Source: an uncultured Oscillospiraceae bacterium
Lineage (GTDB): Bacteria > Bacillota > Clostridia > Oscillospirales > Ruminococcaceae
DNA: 36,634 nt
NCBI GenBank assembly: GCA_949291395.1
Contig: CASEVW010000143.1
Coordinates: 1 to 36,634 of the forward strand
Direction: 5' to 3'
Part shown: piece by piece, positions 31,294 to 36,634 of the stretch
Position numbering within the stretch: the stretch's first letter is position 1
Layout of the letters: each line of letters starts with the position of its first letter
Notes under the pieces: model-generated
The model's database searches: none
Told to the model about the DNA's origin: nothing
Seen by the model: the letters and a program-made list of their open reading frames with translations, nothing else
Position numbers and translations under genes: made by a program

Positions 31294-33735
31294 ATGTCTG
31301 AGCGAGTAAAAATTAAAGTAGAACATAATGTGGAACGGCTTCCTGCAATTGCGCTGCGTGGCTTGGTGGTATTCCCCAACAATGTGGTTCATTTTGAGGT
31401 AGGCCGTGCCAAGAGCATCGCTGCCATTGAGTGGGCTATGGCAAACAGCAGCCCGATCTTCCTGGTCGCCCAGCGTGATATGGAAATGGAAGAACCCACC
31501 GCCGAAGATCTGTACCGGTACGGCGTGGTGGCGGAGATCAAGCAGATCTTGCGGGTATCCGAAGACTTGGTCAAGGTGCTGGTGGAGGGTAAGTCCCGCG
31601 CCCGGCTGATCGGCCTGGAAAACGGCGATACCATGATGGTAGCTTCCATCAAAGAAGCGCCGGTGCGTGGCATCAAGGCAGGCAAGAGCGTGGAGGCGGA
31701 AGCCCTGGTACGCAACCTGAAACTGTTGTTTGAGGAATACCTCAGCCTGAATTCCCGGCTGTCGAAGGATGTGGTGTATAACATCATCACCAGCAGCGAC
31801 CCGGTCTATCTGAGCGAATACATCCCTGCGAACCTGTTGTTCAAATACCAGGACAAGCAGGCCATTCTGGACGAAGGCACCCTGATGGGCCGGCTGCAAA
31901 AGCTCACCGAGCTGCTGAAGCGGGAGAACCAGGTGCTGGCCATTGAACAGACCATTCACGAGCGTGTGAACGACCAGATGGACAAAAACCAGCGGGATTA
32001 CTATCTGCGGGAGCAGATGCGCGTGATCGCCCAGGAACTGGACGAGGACGAGGACACCCGCGCCGAAGCCGAGCGTTACCAGGAGCAGATCAACGCCCTG
32101 GAACTGCCGGAGGAAGCCACGGAAAAGCTGACCAAGGAAGTGGACCGGCTGAGCCGCATGCCGGGCAACAGCCAGGAGGCCGCGGTGATCCGCACCTATC
32201 TGGACACCTGCCTAGGCTTGCCCTGGGGCAAGTACACGGTGGACAATCTGGACATCCGCCGGGCGGAAAATATCCTGAATAAGGAGCATTACGGCCTGAA
32301 AAAGGTGAAAGATCGCATTCTGGAGATCCTGGCCGTGCGCAAGCTGAGCCCCAACGTGAAGGGCCAGATCATCTGCCTGGTAGGCCCTCCGGGCGTGGGC
32401 AAAACCTCCATCGCCCGCTCCATCGCCACCTGCATTGGCCGGGAGTATGCCCGCATGAGCCTGGGCGGTGTGCGGGATGAAGCCGAGATCCGAGGCCACC
32501 GCCGCACCTATATCGGCGCCATGCCCGGCAAGATCATCAATGCCATGAACACCGCCAAAAGCATGAACCCGCTTTTGCTGCTGGATGAGATCGACAAGCT
32601 GGCCAGCGATTTCCGGGGCGACCCGGCCGCTGCTCTGCTGGAAGCCCTTGACCCGGAACAGAACAAGACTTTCCGGGACCACTATCTGGACATTCCCTTC
32701 GACCTGAGCGAGGTGCTCTTCATCACCACCGCCAACAGCCTGGACACCATTCCCGCACCGCTGCTGGACCGTATGGATGTGATCGAGCTGCCCAGCTACA
32801 CCCGTGTGGAAAAGTTCAACATTGCCAAGCGCCACCTGCTGCCCAAACAGCTGAAAAACAACGGCATGGAGGGCCGGGTGAATCTGACCCCCGGGGCGCT
32901 GTACGGCCTGATCGACGGCTACACCCGGGAGGCCGGCGTGCGTAAGCTGGAGCGGCGCATCGCCGAAGTGCTGCGCAAGTGCGCCCGCCGCATCGCCACT
33001 GACGAAGCGGAGAAGATCACCATCGGCGCCGCCGATCTGGAGGAGCTGCTGGGCCCCCGCCGGGTAAAACCGGACTTCTTCAACCGCACCAATGCGGTGG
33101 GCATCACCAACGGCCTGGCCTGGACCAGTGTGGGCGGCGAGATCCTGCCCATTGAGGTGCAGGTCATCCAGGACGGCACCGGAAAGATCGAATTGACCGG
33201 TTCTCTGGGCGATGTGATGAAAGAAAGCGCCAAACTGGCGGTGACCTATGTGCGGGCCCATGGCCCGGAATACGGGATCGACCCGGCCGTGCTGAAAAAG
33301 GCCGACATCCACATCCACGCCCCGGAAGGCGCTGTGCCCAAGGACGGTCCTTCTGCCGGCGTTACCCTCACCACGGCGCTGGTGTCCTGCCTGTCCGGCA
33401 TGCCGGTGCGGGCGGACGTGGCCATGACCGGTGAGATCACGCTGCACGGCAACGTGCTGCCCATCGGCGGCCTGCGGGAAAAGAGCATGGCAGCATACCG
33501 GGAAGGCATCAAGACCGTGCTGATCCCTCAGGATAACCTGACTGATCTGTATGAGGTGGACGAAGAAGTGAAAAAAGCGGTGCGTTTTCTGCCCATGAGC
33601 CAGCTGAGCCAGGTGCTGAAAGAGGCGCTGATCTGGCCCCAGGCTTCCACCGGCAAAAAAGGCCAGAGTAAAAAGACCGCCGGAATGCCGATGGCAGAGC
33701 ACCCGGCCGCCAATGAGCCGGCCATCCAGCAGTAA
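31294..33735 (+). CDS. lon: ATP-dependent protease Lon (LonA)
   Basis: Lon combines an AAA+ unfoldase and a Ser-Lys protease in one chain and degrades damaged and regulatory proteins. The 813-residue LonA form has an N-terminal substrate-binding domain ([14 protein letters not shown] at the start) and a coiled segment around 185-270. Walker A GPPGVGKT is at about 364-371 and Walker B LLLDEID around 428-434. The protease domain has nucleophile S687 in KDGPSAG and K730 in LREKSMAA, 43 residues apart as in E. coli. ATG 31294 follows AGGAGG (31279-31284) by nine bases; an upstream TTG would add 11 residues without a ribosome binding site. engB follows, as in Bacillus. Confidence 0.98.
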   Translation: MSERVKIKVEHNVERLPAIALRGLVVFPNNVVHFEVGRAKSIAAIEWAMANSSPIFLVAQRDMEMEEPTAEDLYRYGVVAEIKQILRVSEDLVKVLVEGKSRARLIGLENGDTMMVASIKEAPVRGIKAGKSVEAEALVRNLKLLFEEYLSLNSRLSKDVVYNIITSSDPVYLSEYIPANLLFKYQDKQAILDEGTLMGRLQKLTELLKRENQVLAIEQTIHERVNDQMDKNQRDYYLREQMRVIAQELDEDEDTRAEAERYQEQINALELPEEATEKLTKEVDRLSRMPGNSQEAAVIRTYLDTCLGLPWGKYTVDNLDIRRAENILNKEHYGLKKVKDRILEILAVRKLSPNVKGQIICLVGPPGVGKTSIARSIATCIGREYARMSLGGVRDEAEIRGHRRTYIGAMPGKIINAMNTAKSMNPLLLLDEIDKLASDFRGDPAAALLEALDPEQNKTFRDHYLDIPFDLSEVLFITTANSLDTIPAPLLDRMDVIELPSYTRVEKFNIAKRHLLPKQLKNNGMEGRVNLTPGALYGLIDGYTREAGVRKLERRIAEVLRKCARRIATDEAEKITIGAADLEELLGPRRVKPDFFNRTNAVGITNGLAWTSVGGEILPIEVQVIQDGTGKIELTGSLGDVMKESAKLAVTYVRAHGPEYGIDPAVLKKADIHIHAPEGAVPKDGPSAGVTLTTALVSCLSGMPVRADVAMTGEITLHGNVLPIGGLREKSMAAYREGIKTVLIPQDNLTDLYEVDEEVKKAVRFLPMSQLSQVLKEALIWPQASTGKKGQSKKTAGMPMAEHPAANEPAIQQ

Positions 33736-33750
33736 GGGAGGGACCAAAGG

Positions 33751-34359
33751 ATGTTGAATTATCATAAAGCAGACTTTCAGGCTTCCTATGGTTTGTCCAG
33801 CCAGCTGCCGGAAAGCGACCGGCCGGAGTTTGTATTTTCCGGCCGGTCCAACGTGGGCAAGTCCAGCCTGATCAACAAGCTGTGCAACCGGAAAAACCTG
33901 GCCCGGGTGAGCGCCACGCCGGGCAAAACGGCCACTATCAACTTTTATACCATTGACACGGCCTATTTTGTGGACCTGCCCGGCTATGGCTACGCCAAGG
34001 TATCCAATGCGGACCGCAAGCGCTGGGACGACCTGATCAACAGCTATTTTGATGCCCCCCGCAACCGGTATCTGCTGGTGCAGCTGCTGGACAGCCGCCA
34101 CGATCCCTCTGCGGACGACCTGCAGATGCTGGAATACCTGCACTATCGGGACATTCCCTTTGCAGTGGTGCTGACCAAGGCGGATAAGCTGAAGAAAAGC
34201 CAGATGGAAGCCACGGTACAGCATTTTCAGCAGATCTGCGCGCCCTATGGCTGCCGCTCGGTGATCCTCACCAGCAGCGAAAAGGGCACCGGCATCCCGG
34301 AATTGCAGGCACTGTTTGAGGAACGCCTGGCACAGGAAGGGGAGGCCGATGGCGTATAA
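33751..34359 (+). CDS. engB: Ribosome biogenesis GTPase EngB (YsxC/YihA)
   Basis: EngB/YsxC is an essential TRAFAC-class GTPase of 50S subunit assembly. In the 202-residue protein G1 is GRSNVGKSS (about 31-39), G2 lies in TPGKT, G3 is DLPG (75-78) followed by YGYAKV, G4 is TKAD (142-145) and G5 TSS (174-176). GGGAGGGACC gives the ribosome binding site. The lon-engB order is conserved in Bacillus. Its end overlaps the methyltransferase gene by 11 bases. Confidence 0.96.
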   Translation: MLNYHKADFQASYGLSSQLPESDRPEFVFSGRSNVGKSSLINKLCNRKNLARVSATPGKTATINFYTIDTAYFVDLPGYGYAKVSNADRKRWDDLINSYFDAPRNRYLLVQLLDSRHDPSADDLQMLEYLHYRDIPFAVVLTKADKLKKSQMEATVQHFQQICAPYGCRSVILTSSEKGTGIPELQALFEERLAQEGEADGV

Positions 34360-35107
34360 CGAGTTTGCCTATTTTTACGACGAGCTGAACGGCGCGGCGG
34401 ACTACGACGCCCTGTTTCTGTACGTCAAGCAGCAGCTGGAACGTCACAACGTGCAGAACGGCATCGTGGTGGACTTGGGCTGCGGCACCGGCGATCTAAC
34501 CCTGATGCTCACCCAGGCAGGGTATGACATGATCGGCGTGGACCAGTCGGAAGAGATGCTGGCCGTGCTGCGGGAAAAAGCAGACGAGCTGGAGCTTTCC
34601 CAGCGGCTGCTGTTGCTGCGGCAGAACATTCTGGAGCTGGACCTGTATGGCACCATCCGGGCCGCGATCTCCACCTTTGACACATACAACCACATCGGCC
34701 CCAAGGAAAACTTTGAAAAGGCCATTGAAAAGGCTGCCTTCTTTATGGAAAAGGGCGGCGTGTTCCTGTTCGATCTGAACACGCCCTATAAGCACCAAAA
34801 GGTCTTGGCGGACAATGTGTTTGATCTGGAAGGCCCTGACGCCACCTGCCGCTGGGAAAACCATTACGACGAGGCCACCCAGACGGTGGACATCCAGATC
34901 AATATCCACTATCTGGACACCGACGAACGGTTCCAGGAGCAGTTTAAGGAATACACCTATTCGCTGGACTATGTAAAAACGGTGCTGGAACGCTACGGCT
35001 TTGCCATGGAGACGGTTTGCGACGGCGAGACCTTCGGCCCTCTTACCGAACAAAGCCAGCGCTATATGATCACCGCAGTAAAACAATACACACAAATGGA
35101 GAAATAA
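34349..35107 (+). CDS. Class I SAM-dependent methyltransferase
   Basis: The 252-residue protein has the Rossmann methyltransferase core: motif I VVDLGCGTG (about 40-48), an acidic end of strand 2 in IGVDQSEEML, and a motif IV region AAISTFDTYNHI. The C-terminal half is beta-rich (INIHYLDTDERFQEQFKEYTYS), typical of small-molecule methyltransferases annotated only by fold. The substrate is unknown. GGAAGGGGAGG precedes ATG 34349, which overlaps engB by 11 bases; the longer upstream frame is within engB. Coupling to engB and hslO suggests a housekeeping role but does not define it. Confidence 0.88.
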   Translation: MAYNEFAYFYDELNGAADYDALFLYVKQQLERHNVQNGIVVDLGCGTGDLTLMLTQAGYDMIGVDQSEEMLAVLREKADELELSQRLLLLRQNILELDLYGTIRAAISTFDTYNHIGPKENFEKAIEKAAFFMEKGGVFLFDLNTPYKHQKVLADNVFDLEGPDATCRWENHYDEATQTVDIQINIHYLDTDERFQEQFKEYTYSLDYVKTVLERYGFAMETVCDGETFGPLTEQSQRYMITAVKQYTQMEK

Positions 35108-35113
35108 AGAATT

Positions 35114-35983
35114 ATGGGAAATTTGATCCGTGGCATTTCGGACAACGGCGGCGTGATTTTCTGCGGCGTTGATTCCACCAATATGATCCGTGAGATGGAG
35201 ACGATCCACAAGACCAGTGCGGTCACCAGCGCGGCGCTGGGCCGCCTGCTCACCGCCGCTTCCTTGATGGGCATCATGCTGAAAAACTCCAAGGATTCCA
35301 TTACCCTGCGCGTCAACGGCGGCGGTCCTGCCGGCGTTGTGCTGGCGGTGGCCAATGGTATGGGCTGCGTAAAGGGCTATGTGGAGAATCCCGTGGTGGA
35401 GCTGCCCCTGCGCCCCGATGGAAAGCTGAATGTGGGCGCTGCGGTGGGCACCGACGGCACCCTGAGCATCGTGCGTGACCTGGGCCTGAAAGAGCCCTAT
35501 GTGGGCCAGATCCCTCTGGTTTCCGGCGAGATTGCGGAGGACATCACCAATTATTATGCAGTCAGTGAGCAGATCCCCACCGTGTGCGCTTTGGGCGTGC
35601 TGGTCAACCCGGATCTGACCATTGCCTGTGCCGGCGGCTATCTGCTGCAGCTGCTGCCGGGCGCCACCGAAGAAGAGATCACCATGCTGGAAAAGAACAT
35701 CGCCAATGTGCCCAGCGTGACCACCCTTGTAAAAGAAGGGAAGACCATGAAGGACATCATGGAGATGGTCATGGAAGGCTTTGACCCGCAGGTGCTGGAC
35801 GAGTACGACGTGGGCTACAAGTGCGATTGTTCCGAGCAGCGGGTGGAACGGGCCCTCATCAGCATGGGCCGGCAGGAGCTGGAATCTCTGATGAAGGAAG
35901 AGCCTGTGGCGGAAGTGAACTGCCAGTTCTGCGACAAAAAGTATCACATCGACCTGAAAAAACTGCTGGACAGCCTGGAATAA
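35114..35983 (+). CDS. hslO: Redox-regulated chaperone Hsp33
   Basis: Hsp33 is a cytosolic holdase switched on when oxidation releases zinc from its C-terminal cysteines. All four are present: C237 and C239 (KCDCS) and C270 and C273 (NCQFCDKKYH). The N-terminal core has IRGISDNGGVIFCGVDST, LLTAASLMG and VNGGGPAG. At 289 residues the length is typical. GGAGAAA, overlapping the stop of the methyltransferase gene, precedes the ATG by about nine bases. It ends the proteostasis block. Confidence 0.97.
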   Translation: MGNLIRGISDNGGVIFCGVDSTNMIREMETIHKTSAVTSAALGRLLTAASLMGIMLKNSKDSITLRVNGGGPAGVVLAVANGMGCVKGYVENPVVELPLRPDGKLNVGAAVGTDGTLSIVRDLGLKEPYVGQIPLVSGEIAEDITNYYAVSEQIPTVCALGVLVNPDLTIACAGGYLLQLLPGATEEEITMLEKNIANVPSVTTLVKEGKTMKDIMEMVMEGFDPQVLDEYDVGYKCDCSEQRVERALISMGRQELESLMKEEPVAEVNCQFCDKKYHIDLKKLLDSLE

Positions 35984-35990
35984 ACCGGTT

Positions 35991-36037
35991 TGCCGGCGGC
36001 GGATCTGTGCTTTGTCAAAGCCGGTCCGCCGCCGGCA
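35991..36037 (+). terminator. GC-rich hairpin after hslO
   Basis: A perfect 13-bp stem, TGCCGGCGGCGGA (35991-36003) with its complement (36025-36037), lies 8 bases after the hslO stop. No U-tract follows, so it may stabilise the mRNA 3' end or act as a non-canonical terminator. Confidence 0.5.
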
Positions 36038-36090
36038 GGCAGCGTGAAAAAATCTGTCCGCCAATGAACGAAAAAAATTAAATTTATGTA

Positions 36091-36119
36091 TTGACAAAAC
36101 AGGAAAGATGCGGTAAAAT
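36091..36119 (+). promoter_or_regulatory. SigA-type promoter for the tRNA operon
   Basis: A perfect TTGACA (36091-36096) and TAAAAT (36114-36119) are spaced by 17 bases. Transcription would start near 36126, leaving a leader of about 32 bases that contains a small CGCTG/CAGCG hairpin before the first tRNA. Confidence 0.85.
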
Positions 36120-36157
36120 AAAACACGTCGCTGAGAGACAGCGGCCATCCCAAATAA

Positions 36158-36233
36158 GCGGCTTTAGCTCATCTGGTAGAGCGCCACCTTGCCAAGGTGG
36201 AGGTAGCGAGTTCGAGCCTCGTAAGCCGCTCCA
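36158..36233 (+). tRNA. tRNA-Gly (anticodon GCC), copy 1
   Basis: Cloverleaf: acceptor GCGGCTT/AAGCCGC, D arm GCTC/GAGC, anticodon stem CCACC/GGTGG with loop TTGCCAA, T arm GCGAG/CTCGT with TTCGAGC. Discriminator T and CCA are encoded. Identical in sequence to the copy at 36479. Confidence 0.97.
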
Positions 36234-36236
36234 CAT

Positions 36237-36312
36237 GGAAGTTTAGCTCAGCTGGGAGAGCATCTGCCTTACAAGCAGAGGGTCACAGGTTCGAGCCCTG
36301 TAACTTCCACCA
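36237..36312 (+). tRNA. tRNA-Val (anticodon TAC)
   Basis: Acceptor GGAAGTT/AACTTCC, anticodon stem TCTGC/GCAGA with loop CTTACAA (TAC), T arm ACAGG/CCTGT, discriminator A and encoded CCA. It starts three bases after the Gly tRNA. Confidence 0.97.
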
Positions 36313-36315
36313 TGT

Positions 36316-36392
36316 GGCCCGGTAGTTCAGTTGGTTAGAACGCTAGCCTGTCACGCTAGAGGTCGTGGGTTCGAGCCCCATCCGGGTCGCCA
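36316..36392 (+). tRNA. tRNA-Asp (anticodon GTC)
   Basis: Acceptor GGCCCGG/CCGGGTC with one G-T pair, anticodon stem CTAGC/GCTAG with loop CTGTCAC (GTC), T arm GTGGG/CCCAT, discriminator G as expected for Asp, encoded CCA. Confidence 0.97.
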
Positions 36393-36396
36393 TTTT

Positions 36397-36472
36397 GCCT
36401 CTGTAGCTCAGTTGGTAGAGCAGGGGACTGAAAATCCCCGTGTCATTGGTTCGATTCCGATCGGAGGCACCA
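36397..36472 (+). tRNA. tRNA-Phe (anticodon GAA)
   Basis: Acceptor GCCTCTG/CGGAGGC, anticodon stem GGGGA/TCCCC with loop CTGAAAA (GAA), T arm ATTGG/CCGAT, discriminator A, encoded CCA. A37 in this UNN-reading tRNA is a likely substrate of the MiaA and MiaB enzymes encoded earlier in the window. Confidence 0.97.
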
Positions 36473-36478
36473 TTTTTT

Positions 36479-36554
36479 GCGGCTTTAGCTCATCTGGTAG
36501 AGCGCCACCTTGCCAAGGTGGAGGTAGCGAGTTCGAGCCTCGTAAGCCGCTCCA
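36479..36554 (+). tRNA. tRNA-Gly (anticodon GCC), copy 2
   Basis: Exact 76-base duplicate of the tRNA at 36158-36233, including T-CCA. Flanking bases differ, so the repeat is limited to the tRNA gene. Confidence 0.97.
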
Positions 36555-36559
36555 AATTC

Positions 36560-36634
36560 GGTGCTGTGGCCAAGTGGTAAGGCAAAGGTCTGCAAAACCT
36601 TCATTCACCAGTTCAAATCTGGTCAGCACCTCCA
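36560..36634 (+). tRNA. tRNA-Cys (anticodon GCA)
   Basis: Acceptor GGTGCTG/CAGCACC, anticodon stem AAGGT/ACCTT with loop CTGCAAA (GCA), T arm ACCAG/CTGGT with TTCAAAT, discriminator T and CCA. It ends exactly at the last base of the window; A37 in this UNN-reading tRNA could also be a MiaA/MiaB substrate. The operon may continue beyond. Confidence 0.96.

Noticed and set aside
32212..34224. A 670-residue - strand frame across lon and engB, and similar long ones opposite mutL, the radical SAM gene and hslO
   Set aside because: Same codon-bias shadow effect. The + strand genes have clear families, motifs and signals; the antisense products look like His/Gln/Leu/Val-rich random translation.
36408..36629. 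A 73-residue - strand frame over the tRNA genes
   Set aside because: It is read through the complement of three tRNA genes. Such frames are often mis-annotated as proteins.
1..36634. Search for CRISPR arrays, insertion sequences, prophage or defence genes
   Set aside because: No repeated spacer pattern, transposase, integrase or terminal inverted repeats were seen. The only long exact repeat is the tRNA-Gly gene.

Overview
This is an ordinary chromosomal housekeeping window from a GC-rich, low-G+C-lineage (Firmicutes) bacterium, most likely a Clostridia member of the Oscillospiraceae/Ruminococcaceae type (Faecalibacterium, Gemmiger or Subdoligranulum would be my guess). The evidence is gene content and order: a MutL with an endonuclease motif beside MutS, sepF/ylmH/divIVA/lspA/rluD, split transketolase, the radical SAM plus DUF2344 pair, rplS-lepB-rbgA-rnhB-yraN, and tig-clpP-clpX-lon-engB. 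SigA-type promoters, strong AGGAGG ribosome binding sites and U-tailed terminators also fit. The genus is inference only. Every gene but one lies on the + strand.

Layout. 1-253: the last codons of an unidentified gene, a terminator and a promoter. 254-7834: miaB, a YlbF-family gene, mutS, mutL and miaA, so the two enzymes of ms2i6A37 tRNA modification bracket the mismatch-repair pair. 7879-9096: a membrane-anchored HlyD-like protein closed by a terminator. 9203-13681: a strong promoter drives sepF, an S4-domain ylmH-like gene, divIVA, lspA, a RluA-family pseudouridine synthase and a HAD phosphatase, a cell division, envelope and ribosome cluster. 13699-15490: the two halves of a transketolase, then a strong terminator. 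15707-18270: a small membrane helix-hairpin-helix protein and polyphosphate kinase. 18425-22229: an M23 protein and a very small M50 protease resembling spoIVFA/spoIVFB, then a B12-type radical SAM protein and its partner DUF2344 protein. 22237-26727: rplS behind a structured leader, signal peptidase I, rbgA, rnhB, yraN and threonine synthase. 26807-26965: a tiny Cys-rich DUF1540 gene on the - strand, divergent from a metallophosphoesterase. 27742-35983: trigger factor, clpP, clpX, lon, engB, a methyltransferase and Hsp33, a protein quality-control block. 36091-36634: a promoter and six tRNA genes (Gly, Val, Asp, Phe, Gly, Cys), the last ending exactly at the window edge.

I found no mobile element, prophage, CRISPR array, toxin-antitoxin or defence locus, and no gene-free stretch longer than 300 bases. 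I do not see a new multi-gene system. The best leads are the spoIVF-like protease pair, the uncharacterised radical SAM/DUF2344 pair, the L19 leader, a hairpin that decides the lspA start, the Cys-tailed YlbF protein and the HlyD-like gene where ylmE usually sits. Residue numbers were counted by hand and may be off by one or two.
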